Positions 53,337 through 61,633 of a stretch of 64,000 bases of DNA are shown here, one piece after another. This stretch comes from DAMBHY01 sp032068765 (GTDB lineage: Bacteria > Bacteroidota > Bacteroidia > Bacteroidales > Dysgonomonadaceae), in contig DAMBHY010000005.1 of assembly GCA_032068765.1 (NCBI GenBank), positions 80,769 to 144,768 of the forward strand. Reading direction: 5' to 3'. A program made the translations under genes and the position numbers. Position 1 is the first letter of the stretch; the number at the start of each line of letters is the position of its first letter. The notes beneath the pieces are model-generated. The model had not been told where the DNA came from. It searched no databases and worked only from the letters and a program-made list of their open reading frames with translations.

Positions 53337-53671
53337 AAATTGTTTAGATCTGATTCTTTGGATAGCCAAAATAAAATTATATCTTCATATCTTAATTCTT
53401 TATTAATTGCAGCATTTGTAATTACAACTAAGAATAAATAAAATAGAAAATTCAAGAAAGAAATGAGGGTACAAAAATTATTCGTCAAGAGAATCTGAAT
53501 TTATTTCGAACCATTACAAGCATAAATAGAGAAAACATATTCAGAAAGAGACTTAGTTTAAAAACTTTTAAATTGAGCTACCATCACTGGCTGTTGTTCA
53601 GCATGCTGAAAAAACTAAATACTACAAGGTAAACACAGAGTCTTATACTAATTAGCATTAAATAATTCAAC
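53337..53671. other. Gene-poor gap between ligA and tRNA-Leu(TAG)
   Basis: About 335 bp of AT-rich DNA without a gene. It holds a perfect 14 bp palindrome TTCAGCATGCTGAA (53597-53610). No terminator is seen right after ligA. Confidence 0.55.
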
Positions 53672-53710
53672 AAAAAAAATCGCCACTTATCATTTGATAA
53701 ATAGCGATTT
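53672..53710 (-). terminator. Terminator of tRNA-Leu(TAG)
   Basis: Minus-strand stem AAATCGC/GCGATTT with an inner TTATC/GATAA hairpin and a run of T (plus AAAAAAAA at 53672-53679). Confidence 0.8.
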
Positions 53711-53718
53711 GAAATTTG

Positions 53719-53800
53719 TGCGGCTGAAGGGACTCGAACCCCCACGCCTCTCGGCACCAGATCCTAAGTCTGGCGCGGCTACCAATTACGCCACAGCCGC
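53719..53800 (-). tRNA. tRNA-Leu(TAG)
   Basis: Class II tRNA of 82 nt on the minus strand. Acceptor arms GCGGCTG/CAGCCGC, anticodon loop CTTAGGA giving TAG, long variable arm. A discriminator followed by C; CCA not encoded. Confidence 0.96.
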
Positions 53801-53819
53801 AAGTAGCCTTAATCGGATG

Positions 53820-53827
53820 CAAAGATA
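53820..53827 (-). promoter_or_regulatory. -7 box of tRNA-Leu(TAG)
   Basis: Minus-strand TATCTTTG matches TAnnTTTG. A possible TTG -33 is 22 bp upstream, slightly too far. Confidence 0.5.
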
Positions 53828-53889
53828 TATATAAATTTTGTTTTTAAAACAACTTCACCTGTTTTTTTCGATTTTTAGCTGAGATGGAT

Positions 53890-54468
53890 TTACTTTCCCA
53901 AATCTTTCAAAATTGTTTTTTCTATTACAGACGGAAAAAACTGATATTCTAACTGGTGCACTTTCTGCGCAATTGTGTCTGGAGTATCCGTATCATCTAT
54001 CGCCACGCGTTCCTGAAAAATAATATTGCCTTCGTCGTAATTTTCATTCACATAATGAATGGTGATTCCTGTTTCCTTCTCATTATTCGCTTTCACGGCT
54101 TTGTGCACATTGTCTCCATACATTCCTTTTCCACCGTATTGGGGGAGCAAAGCTGGATGTATGTTCACAATTTTGTTTGGATATGCCTTTAGAAGCGTAT
54201 CTGAAACTTTCAGCAAGAATCCAGACAACACAACGAAATCAATTTGATGCTCACGCAACAATTTCAAAACGGAATCTCCGTTTTCAAACTCGGTTTTGGA
54301 AAAGGTTGCAGAAGGAATTCCAAGCTTTCGAGCACGTTCATGAACGAAAGCATCCGCTTTGTTGGAAATAATCAGTCGGGGTTGTATGTGCTTGTTTTCT
54401 TTTAAATATTTGCAGATATTTTCAGCGTTCGACCCATTACCTGATGCTAAAATAGCGATATTATACAT
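53890..54468 (-). CDS. purN: Phosphoribosylglycinamide formyltransferase
   Basis: Purine biosynthesis enzyme that transfers a formyl group from formyl-tetrahydrofolate to GAR. From the ATG at 54468 it has 192 residues starting MYNIAILASGNGSNAENI, the family start; an in-frame ATG at 54513 would add an odd 15-residue leader. Catalytic residues are N102 and H104 (NIHPALLPQYGGKG) and D145 (YDEGNI). It is divergently placed to acpP across about 150 bp. Confidence 0.95.
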   Translation of the reverse strand: MYNIAILASGNGSNAENICKYLKENKHIQPRLIISNKADAFVHERARKLGIPSATFSKTEFENGDSVLKLLREHQIDFVVLSGFLLKVSDTLLKAYPNKIVNIHPALLPQYGGKGMYGDNVHKAVKANNEKETGITIHYVNENYDEGNIIFQERVAIDDTDTPDTIAQKVHQLEYQFFPSVIEKTILKDLGK

Positions 54469-54487
54469 TATCAATTTGTTAATATTT

Positions 54488-54512
54488 TGCACAAAAAATA
54501 CAAAAATGTGCA
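54488..54512. repeat. Inverted repeat TGCACA-N13-TGTGCA between purN and acpP
   Basis: TGCACA (54488-54493) and TGTGCA (54507-54512) face each other, and a further TTGCACAAA at 54540 repeats the left half. The element lies just upstream of the purN start and before the acpP promoter, so a shared operator is possible. Confidence 0.35.
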
Positions 54513-54539
54513 TTAAATAGTAATTCTTTAAACGAAAGC

Positions 54540-54571
54540 TTGCACAAATAAGAAAAAAATGATTTACTTTG
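54540..54571 (+). promoter_or_regulatory. Probable promoter of acpP-fabF-rnc
   Basis: TTG (54540-54542), 21 bp spacer and TTACTTTG (54564-54571), one base off TAnnTTTG, 51 bp before acpP. Confidence 0.55.
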
Positions 54572-54622
54572 TAGATGCAAAATTAAGCATAAAATCTTTA
54601 TTTATTAATTAATATCAAAATT

Positions 54623-54859
54623 ATGTCTGAAGTAGCAGAAAGAGTAAAATCAATTATTGTAGATAAATTAGGTGTTGAAGAATCTGAAGTAACCACTACT
54701 GCAAGTTTTACAAACGATTTGGGTGCAGATTCTCTTGATACTGTAGAATTGATTATGGAATTCGAAAAAGAATTCAATATTTCTATTCCAGATGATCAAG
54801 CAGAAAAAATCGCTACAGTAGGTGACGCTATCACTTACGTAGAACAACACGTACAATAA
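54623..54859 (+). CDS. acpP: Acyl carrier protein
   Basis: Small acidic carrier of fatty acid synthesis, 78 residues. The phosphopantetheine attachment Ser is S37 in GADSLDTVELIMEFE. Length and composition are normal. fabF follows after 18 bp and rnc after that, the conserved acpP-fabF-rnc order. Confidence 0.98.
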   Translation: MSEVAERVKSIIVDKLGVEESEVTTTASFTNDLGADSLDTVELIMEFEKEFNISIPDDQAEKIATVGDAITYVEQHVQ

Positions 54860-54877
54860 TTTTCATAAAATCCATTT

Positions 54878-56137
54878 ATGGAATTAAAAAGAGTAGTAGT
54901 AACAGGTCTGGGAGCTATTTCCCCCGTAGGAAACGATGTAAAAACTACATGGGAAAATATCCTTGCGGGAAAAAGTGGAGCCGGACCTATTACTCATTTT
55001 GACGCATCGCTTTTCAAAACTCAGTTTGCATGTGAAGTGAAAAACTTTGATGCAACAGAATTGCTTGACCGCAAAGAAGCTCGCAAGTTTGACCGCTATG
55101 CGCAACTAGCTATCTTCGCGGCTAGGGAGGCCATTGAAAATTCCAAACTCGATTTGGAAACTGAAAATAAAGACAGAATCGGCGTTATTTTTTCCGCAGG
55201 AATCGGAGGTATAAAAACATTCGAAGAAGAAGTAGGTAACTATTTTGTAGACAAGGAAAGAGGTCCCCGATTTAATCCTTTTTTCATCCCAAAAATGATA
55301 GCGGACATCGCTACAGGACATATCTCTATGATTTATGGGCTGAGAGGACCTAACTACGCAACTGTTTCTGCCTGTGCCTCATCTACTAACGCCATTGCTG
55401 ACGCTTTCAACCTGATACGTTTGGGTAAAGCTAATGCTATCGTTACAGGTGGAGCCGAAGCTGCTATCACAGTTTCAGGCGTTGGCGGTTTCAATTCAAT
55501 GCATGCGTTATCTACTCGCAATGATTCTCCAGAAACAGCATCCCGTCCATTTAGCGCAAGCCGCGATGGCTTTGTGATGGGTGAAGGCGCAGCTTGTCTG
55601 GTTTTGGAAGAATTGGATCACGCAATCCAACGTGGAGCGGAAATATACGCAGAAGTAGTTGGATGTGGAATGTCAGCGGACGCTTATCACTTAACGGCTT
55701 CTCATCCTGAAGGATTGGGAGCGAAACTGGTGATGCGCAACGCGCTGGAAGATGCGGAAATGCAACCCGAAGATATTGACTATATCAATGTACACGGCAC
55801 TTCTACTCCCGTAGGAGATATCTCTGAAGTAAAAGCGATAAAAGATGTTTTCGGTGAGCACAGTTATAAATTAAATATCAGTTCTACCAAGTCAATGACC
55901 GGCCACTTATTAGGTGCTGCGGGTGCCATTGAAGCTCTGTTTTCCACATTAGCCATCAGAGATCAAATAGTACCGCCAACGATCAATCACGAAGAAGGCG
56001 ATAACGATCCTGAGTTAGACTACAATCTTAATTTTACTTTTAATAAAGCACAAAAGCGCGAAATCAGAGCGGCATTGTCCAATACATTCGGCTTTGGAGG
56101 ACACAACGCAAGTGTAATCCTCAAGCAATACAAATAA
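54878..56137 (+). CDS. fabF: 3-oxoacyl-ACP synthase II (FabF)
   Basis: Condensing enzyme of fatty acid elongation, 419 residues. The catalytic triad is C166 (VSACASST), H306 (NVHGTSTPVGD) and H343 (STKSMTGHLLGAAG). The Cys-His-His set identifies FabF rather than the Cys-His-Asn type of FabH. Its stop is one base from the rnc GTG start, indicating translational coupling. Confidence 0.98.
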   Translation: MELKRVVVTGLGAISPVGNDVKTTWENILAGKSGAGPITHFDASLFKTQFACEVKNFDATELLDRKEARKFDRYAQLAIFAAREAIENSKLDLETENKDRIGVIFSAGIGGIKTFEEEVGNYFVDKERGPRFNPFFIPKMIADIATGHISMIYGLRGPNYATVSACASSTNAIADAFNLIRLGKANAIVTGGAEAAITVSGVGGFNSMHALSTRNDSPETASRPFSASRDGFVMGEGAACLVLEELDHAIQRGAEIYAEVVGCGMSADAYHLTASHPEGLGAKLVMRNALEDAEMQPEDIDYINVHGTSTPVGDISEVKAIKDVFGEHSYKLNISSTKSMTGHLLGAAGAIEALFSTLAIRDQIVPPTINHEEGDNDPELDYNLNFTFNKAQKREIRAALSNTFGFGGHNASVILKQYK

Positions 56138-56138
56138 A

Positions 56139-56942
56139 GTGTTTAGAAGAATTGTTAAAAAAGTAAGGGCTGTTCCTCGTCAAGGGAAAGAGCCCTATCT
56201 CTCATTTTCCAAAGTTTTGGGATTTTATCCCGATCATATAGAGCTCTATCAGGAAGCGGTAACGCACCGCTCATCCTCGTTGCGTTCTGAAAAAGGAAGA
56301 TGGGTAAACAACGAACGCCTCGAATTTCTAGGTGATGCCATTTTAGATGCTATCGTAGCCGACATTCTATACAAAAAGTTTGAAGTGAAAAAAGAGGGTT
56401 TCCTCACGAGTATGCGCTCACGCATCGTACAACGCGAAACACTCAACAAACTTGCCGTGGAACTCGGTCTGGACAAACTTATCGTATCTTCCACCCGCAA
56501 TCTTGCTCACAACACAAATATTAACGGCGATGCACTAGAAGCCATCATAGGAGCAATATATCTTGACCAGGGCTATCGTGTGGCAAAGAAATTTGTCTAT
56601 GAAACGATGATTAAGCAGCACATGAGCATTGAAAATGTTATTAAACACGAAGTGGATTTCAAGTCCCGACTTATAGAATGGGGACAGAAAAACAAGATAG
56701 ATGTCGTTTTCAATGTAATTGAGTCTACATATGATGAAGATAACAATCCGATATTCTATTCATGTGTATTGGTAGGTGGTTTGGAAGTTGGTTCAGGAAG
56801 AGGATATTCAAAAAAAGAATCTCATCAAGCAGCTGCAAAAGAAGCCATAGGCAAAATCCAATCCGACAAAAGTATCCTTCAACAGATACTAGAAAAAAAT
56901 TCCGAAACCTCTCTATCTGACGATATTGAAATTTCGGAATAA
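56139..56942 (+). CDS. rnc: Ribonuclease III
   Basis: Double-strand-specific RNase of 267 residues that processes rRNA and structured mRNAs. It starts with GTG at 56139. The signature ERLEFLGDAILD carries E62 and D66, with the second metal pair D131 and E134 (INGDALEAIIGAIYLD). The double-stranded RNA-binding domain is at about residues 175-250 (SGRGYSKKESHQAAAKEA). The N-terminus has about 25 extra residues compared with E. coli. A short TCCTCT/AGAGGA hairpin follows the gene. Confidence 0.95.
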   Translation: MFRRIVKKVRAVPRQGKEPYLSFSKVLGFYPDHIELYQEAVTHRSSSLRSEKGRWVNNERLEFLGDAILDAIVADILYKKFEVKKEGFLTSMRSRIVQRETLNKLAVELGLDKLIVSSTRNLAHNTNINGDALEAIIGAIYLDQGYRVAKKFVYETMIKQHMSIENVIKHEVDFKSRLIEWGQKNKIDVVFNVIESTYDEDNNPIFYSCVLVGGLEVGSGRGYSKKESHQAAAKEAIGKIQSDKSILQQILEKNSETSLSDDIEISE

Positions 56943-56957
56943 ACAGTATCACTTTTT

Positions 56958-56974
56958 CCTCTATTTTAGAGGAC
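56958..56974 (+). terminator. Weak hairpin between rnc and pfkA
   Basis: TCCTCT (56958-56963) and AGAGGA (56969-56974) with an ATTTT loop. There is no T tract after it on either strand, so termination is uncertain. Confidence 0.35.
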
Positions 56975-57053
56975 TATTCTTGTATTGTCTCTAAAAAATA
57001 AATCAGAAATATAATTGCCAATTACTGCTATTGCAATTATGCATTCAAAACTT

Positions 57054-58073
57054 TTAGATAATACCGAAAGAAATACCCATATTTCGTCCTTGTTGTACCA
57101 ATGGATCATCAAGTGTTACTAAACGAAGTTTGCCTGCAACTTCACTCAAAGGAACTCCCACGACGTCATTATTTATCATCGCGACCATTTTACCGAAATC
57201 TCCTCGGTGAATAAGTTCAGCAGCGTAACCTCCTAAAAGCGTTCCAAGATTTCTGTCATACGGTGAAGGTGAACCTCCGCGCTGAATATATCCCAATACG
57301 GTCTCACGGGTTTCAAAACCAGTTCTGCTTTCTATTTCGCGAGCAAAAAAAGTTGCAGGACGTACTTTATCATCTTTGGTTTCAATTCCTTCCGCTACAG
57401 CGACTATGGAATATGGTTTACCAACTTCCATGCGGTGTTTGATTTTATCAATTACCACATTCATATTGTAACCTAGTTCAGGCAGTAGAATAATGTCAGC
57501 ACCTCCCGCCATACCAGCATACAGCGTAATCCATCCGGCATGGTGTCCCATCAACTCAATTACCATCACACGGCGGTGTGAACTTGCGGTAGAATGCAAA
57601 CGATCAATGGCTTCGGTGGCAATACCTACCGCGGAATTGAAACCAAATGTAATATCTGTGCCGTAGACGTCGTTATCTATGGTTTTTGGAATCCCAACAA
57701 CATTCAATCCCAGTTCTGAAAGCATCCAGGTGGTACGTTGTGTACCATTTCCACCGATACAAACCAAGCAATCTAAACCTAAATCTTCATAAGCTTTCTT
57801 TATTTGTTCTCTATCTTTTTCGTCGGGAGAAGTAATGAGTTTACGGAAAACCTTTTCGCGAGCCGTTCCTAAAATTGTTCCACCTAAATTCAGAATTCCC
57901 GATAGAGTAGCATCCGAAAGTGGCATAATATCTCTGTAAAGCAGACCTGAGAATCCATTAAGTATTCCTATTACTTCCATTCCATAATGGTTGATAGCGG
58001 TTTTACCTACACCGCGAATGGTGGCATTGATTCCAGGACAATCTCCTCCTGAGGTTAAAATTCCTATTTTCAT
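57054..58073 (-). CDS. pfkA: 6-phosphofructokinase
   Basis: Glycolytic kinase of 339 residues. The N-terminus is MKIGILTSGGDCPGINATIRG. The phospho-donor site reads CIGGNGT with G110, equivalent to Gly104 of E. coli, which marks ATP rather than pyrophosphate as donor; the neighbouring residue, usually Asp103, is Asn109. PKTIDND has K130 where E. coli has Gly124. D133 is the catalytic Asp. It is the last gene of the surE-lpxB-ABC-pfkA unit, 22 bp after the permease gene. Confidence 0.94.
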   Translation of the reverse strand: MKIGILTSGGDCPGINATIRGVGKTAINHYGMEVIGILNGFSGLLYRDIMPLSDATLSGILNLGGTILGTAREKVFRKLITSPDEKDREQIKKAYEDLGLDCLVCIGGNGTQRTTWMLSELGLNVVGIPKTIDNDVYGTDITFGFNSAVGIATEAIDRLHSTASSHRRVMVIELMGHHAGWITLYAGMAGGADIILLPELGYNMNVVIDKIKHRMEVGKPYSIVAVAEGIETKDDKVRPATFFAREIESRTGFETRETVLGYIQRGGSPSPYDRNLGTLLGGYAAELIHRGDFGKMVAMINNDVVGVPLSEVAGKLRLVTLDDPLVQQGRNMGISFGII

Positions 58074-58095
58074 ACTTCTATATTTATAATTGATT

Positions 58096-58911
58096 TTATT
58101 TAGTTTTCTCTTTTTTATTCATAGTGGCCGGAAGTACAAGTTGAGCTTCTTTGTTGAAGAAAACTTTATAACCGTAGTTTATAAACAACAGCAAAGATAA
58201 TGTTACACCTGCTAAAATACCAAACATAATTGCAATCTGATATTTAATTGCGGTAAATGGCGCAACTCCCGAAAGAATTTGTCCGGTCATCATTCCCGGA
58301 AGTATCACGATCCCCATTCCAAGCATGGAATTTAACGTGGGCAAAATAGCTGCGTCAAAAGCTTTATTTACCACACTCTTTGACGCATCGCGTGTAGAAG
58401 CCCCCAACATTAGTGCCCCCTCAATCAAATCGCGTTCGGTGTACATACCGTCAACAAGTCGATTGATTGCCAACGAAATCCCAGTCATTGCATTTCCTAT
58501 AATCATACCTGCCAAAGGGATAAAATACTGCGGCTTGTTCCAGACATTGTTTCCAACAACAATCAACAAAAAATATATCAGACTTGCCGTCGAACCTAAG
58601 ATAAGTGAAATAGCTATGAGTTTTTTGAGCTGTTTTGTAAGCGGGACTTTCACGCGTTTGAAGGTATTGAACACTGCGAAAGTCTGCATCAACAAATAAA
58701 CAAGCAGGATACTCCAGGAAGAGGGGTGTGAGAACAAATATATAAGAACAAAGCCCGCCAATATGAGTTGAAAAACCATCCGGAATGAAGCTATGATAAT
58801 GGTCTTCTCGCGGTGCAATCCCATTCGACGCACAATAATCAATACGGCAAGTACATATACCGTGGAAAGCGCCAATTGCAACCAAGATATTTCAGTTATG
58901 GATGTCTGCAT
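58096..58911 (-). CDS. FetB-like ABC transporter permease
   Basis: Membrane protein of 271 residues from the UPF0014/FetB family, with about seven predicted spans and the signatures MTGISLAINRLVDG, MLGASTRDA and LPGMMTGQILSGVAP. In E. coli FetAB exports iron and lowers peroxide stress. Its start overlaps the ATPase stop by 20 bp, so they form one transporter. The substrate in this organism is inferred from the family. Confidence 0.85.
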   Translation of the reverse strand: MQTSITEISWLQLALSTVYVLAVLIIVRRMGLHREKTIIIASFRMVFQLILAGFVLIYLFSHPSSWSILLVYLLMQTFAVFNTFKRVKVPLTKQLKKLIAISLILGSTASLIYFLLIVVGNNVWNKPQYFIPLAGMIIGNAMTGISLAINRLVDGMYTERDLIEGALMLGASTRDASKSVVNKAFDAAILPTLNSMLGMGIVILPGMMTGQILSGVAPFTAIKYQIAIMFGILAGVTLSLLLFINYGYKVFFNKEAQLVLPATMNKKEKTK

Positions 58912-59572
58912 GTGAATTGTTTTGTATGGAATGGACTTTTGTATTCTCTAAATGTATAATTTCATCGGCATACGCGCGGGCCAGAGGAGATGAATGCGTT
59001 ACGAAAATAAATTTTATACCATATTCTTTACAAACCTTCACGATGTTTCCCATAACCTCCATCTCCGTCTCTTCGTCCAATGCCGATGAAGGTTCGTCCA
59101 AAAGCAGTACGGAAGGTTTTAGAAGCAGTGCACGCGCCAGCGAGAGCCTTTGCTTTTCTCCACCGGAAAAATGTAGCGGACTATCGCTAAGCGATTTGGG
59201 AAGTTCTACAATTTGCAGAAGTTTTTCGAGAACACTATCCTTCACTAAATCTTTACCTGAGAATCGCAAACCGATTAAAAGATTTTCTTTTACATCTCCA
59301 TCAAATATTACAAAATTCTGAGGCATCATCACTACGTCTGATCGCAATTTTACGGAAGGAATATCACGCAAATTTTGATTTTTGTATAAGATACTACCGC
59401 TATCGGGAGTAATCAATTTATTTAATAGCCTTAAAAGAGTTGTTTTCCCTGAACCGCTTTTTGCCAAAATTCCCGAAACTTTTTTTTCATCGAATTTTAA
59501 GGTTTCAATGTCGAGAATGTGTTTGTATTTTACATTCGATAATTCAAAAATGATATGATCAGAATCTTCCAT
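58892..59572 (-). CDS. FetA-like ABC transporter ATP-binding protein
   Basis: ATPase of 226 residues. Walker A is GILAKSGSGKTTLL (residues 34-47), the signature LHFSGGEKQRLSLARALL and Walker B VLLLDEPSSALDEE are all intact. It overlaps lpxB by 14 bp upstream and the permease by 20 bp downstream, so translation is tightly coupled. The pair resembles FetA-FetB. Confidence 0.88.
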   Translation of the reverse strand: MEDSDHIIFELSNVKYKHILDIETLKFDEKKVSGILAKSGSGKTTLLRLLNKLITPDSGSILYKNQNLRDIPSVKLRSDVVMMPQNFVIFDGDVKENLLIGLRFSGKDLVKDSVLEKLLQIVELPKSLSDSPLHFSGGEKQRLSLARALLLKPSVLLLDEPSSALDEETEMEVMGNIVKVCKEYGIKFIFVTHSSPLARAYADEIIHLENTKVHSIQNNSHADIHN

Positions 59573-60695
59573 TACAATATTGATATATTTTCAAAGCTGC
59601 ACGATCGGAAGCACCTTCTTCACCCAGAATGTTCCGAACTTGTTGATAGTTGTTCAACATATCTTGTCGGTATTCATCATCCAGCAGAATTCTTTGAAGT
59701 TCTTTCTTTATTTCCTCTACGGAAAATTTGGCAGCAAATAACTCCTTTACAACCAATTTACCCGCAATAAGGTTTACAAGGGAAATATACGGAGTATGCA
59801 ATATATTTTCAAATGCCCAGGAAGCCAGTTTGGGCACGGCTGTTTTATAACAAACGACCTGCGGAGTATTTAGTAAAGCAGTCTCCAAAGTAGCCGTACC
59901 AGAAGTAACTAGTGCTGCTCGCGATTGTGCAAGCAACCGGTATGTTTGATTGAAAACAATATTTACGGGGGAATCCTTTATTATGAATTGATAGAACTGC
60001 AAATCAATTCCAGGCGCGCCTGCTATTACGGGTTGATAATCAGGAAAACTGCCAACTGCTTCTAGCATCGGAGGCAGATTTGCCATGATTTCCTGTTTGC
60101 GGCTGCCTGCAAGAATAGCTACAATCGGCTTGGAGATAAGGTTGTTTGTCTGAATAAATTCATCGAAAGTCTCATTTTTTAACGGACGATTTCGTACAGC
60201 GTCTACCGATGGATTTCCCACATACGTTATAGGATAATTGAACTGTTTATAAAAATCAACCTCGAAAGGAAGAATGCTCAGCATCAGATCCACATATTTT
60301 TTGAACGATTTTACGCGGTATTCTTTCCAAGCCCACACTTTGGGAGAAATATAGTAATGTACAGGAATCTTCAACGTCTCGTGTACGTATTTTGCAATCT
60401 TCAGATTGAATCCAGGGTAATCAACGAGAATAACCACATCTGGACGATAAGAAGCAATGTCTTCTTTTGCCAAAGTCAGGTTCTTCATAATTGCAGGAAG
60501 GTTTTTCGCAACGGCAATGATTCCCATGTAAGCCATATCACGATAATGTTTGACCAAAGTTCCACCCTGCGATTTCATCAAATCACCGCCAAAATATCTA
60601 AACTCAGCCTTCGCATCCAGCTTTTTGAGCGATGCCATCAGATTGGAGGCATGCAAATCGCCCGAAGCTTCTCCCGCAATCAAATAGTATCTCAT
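59559..60695 (-). CDS. lpxB: Lipid-A-disaccharide synthase
   Basis: Glycosyltransferase of 378 residues (from the start at 60695) that joins UDP-2,3-diacylglucosamine with lipid X during lipid A synthesis. The start MRYYLIAGEASGDLHASN is canonical; an upstream in-frame ATG at 60728 would overlap surE. ILAGSRKQEIMANLPPML and the late VTSGTATLETALL motifs fit LpxB. It starts 4 bp after surE, which is the usual neighbour in Bacteroidetes. Confidence 0.95.
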   Translation of the reverse strand: MRYYLIAGEASGDLHASNLMASLKKLDAKAEFRYFGGDLMKSQGGTLVKHYRDMAYMGIIAVAKNLPAIMKNLTLAKEDIASYRPDVVILVDYPGFNLKIAKYVHETLKIPVHYYISPKVWAWKEYRVKSFKKYVDLMLSILPFEVDFYKQFNYPITYVGNPSVDAVRNRPLKNETFDEFIQTNNLISKPIVAILAGSRKQEIMANLPPMLEAVGSFPDYQPVIAGAPGIDLQFYQFIIKDSPVNIVFNQTYRLLAQSRAALVTSGTATLETALLNTPQVVCYKTAVPKLASWAFENILHTPYISLVNLIAGKLVVKELFAAKFSVEEIKKELQRILLDDEYRQDMLNNYQQVRNILGEEGASDRAALKIYQYCNGRF

Positions 60696-60699
60696 AAAT

Positions 60700-61464
60700 T
60701 TACCATTCCCAGTTTTTAAGCTCTTCAAAAAATGAATAAGCCGTCATATCAATCTTTAAAGGAACAATGGAAGCAAATCCATTCGCCAGAATCCATTCGT
60801 CGGAACTTTTATTATCTTTCTCAAAGTTTTCAAACATTCCCGTCATCCAATAAACATCACGCCCTACACCATCTTCACCTTTCTTATACTCATTTACCCA
60901 CTGTCCTTGTGTCTGGCTCGCAAGCATCAACCCTTTGACTTCGCCTTTCGGAATATTTACGTTCAGACAAATACCTTTAGGAAGTCCTCTTGTCAAAACC
61001 TGTTCTACAACTTTTGCTACAACTACTTCCGCCTGAGAAAAATCGGCATCTGCCATGTAATCGCATAATGAAAAAGCTAACGAAGGAACCCCGCTAACAC
61101 ATCCTTCCAGGGCGGCTCCGACTGTGCCCGAGTAAAGTACGCTCACCGCAGCATTCGAACCATGATTGATTCCCGAAACAATTAAATCAGGCTTTCTATC
61201 TAAAATCATGTTCAATCCGAGTTTCACACAATCTACCGGTGTGCCGGTACAATAATAATGAGTAACATTTTCTTCCGTTTTGAGCGGAATACATCTAAGA
61301 GGTACGGAAACCGTAATTGCTCCCGACATGCCAGAATTTGGTCTTTCGGGAGAGATTACCACTACATCACCATATGGTTTTACCGCGTTTACCAAAGCTT
61401 GAATACCTTTTGCTAAAAATCCATCATCGTTAGTTACGAAAATCAGAGGTTTGTCTTGCATCAT
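60700..61464 (-). CDS. surE: 5'-nucleotidase SurE
   Basis: Nucleotidase of 254 residues acting on 5' and 3' nucleotides, linked to stationary-phase survival. The metal site is VTNDDGFLAKG (D13, D14), SPERPNSGMSGAIT and GINHGSNAA. It is the first gene of a five-gene minus-strand unit with lpxB, two ABC genes and pfkA, each 4-22 bp apart or overlapping. Confidence 0.96.
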   Translation of the reverse strand: MMQDKPLIFVTNDDGFLAKGIQALVNAVKPYGDVVVISPERPNSGMSGAITVSVPLRCIPLKTEENVTHYYCTGTPVDCVKLGLNMILDRKPDLIVSGINHGSNAAVSVLYSGTVGAALEGCVSGVPSLAFSLCDYMADADFSQAEVVVAKVVEQVLTRGLPKGICLNVNIPKGEVKGLMLASQTQGQWVNEYKKGEDGVGRDVYWMTGMFENFEKDNKSSDEWILANGFASIVPLKIDMTAYSFFEELKNWEW

Positions 61465-61564
61465 TTCATCGAAAAATTTTAGTAATTACAAATTTAACAC
61501 ATTGAACGCTATTGTAGGCATTTGAAAAACAGCAATATCCTAAAAAATAGTAATCTTCTTAAAA

Positions 61565-61589
61565 ATGTAACATGATTTATGTAACTTTA
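61565..61589 (+). promoter_or_regulatory. Direct repeat and -7-like box upstream of the alkaline phosphatase
   Basis: ATGTAAC occurs at 61565-61571 and 61579-61585. TAACTTTA at 61582-61589 is one base off the -7 consensus, and overlaps the second copy. An activator site for phosphate-starvation control is possible, but the 14 bp spacing does not match the 11 bp pho-box period. Confidence 0.35.
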
Positions 61590-61633
61590 CCTACGTTAAA
61601 CGAGTTATAGTTACAAAATATTTAAAAGATTCA

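Noticed and set aside
53597..53610. Palindrome TTCAGCATGCTGAA as a regulatory operator
   Set aside because: It lies in a gene-free gap with no promoter nearby; 14 bp palindromes of this kind are not rare enough to support a call.
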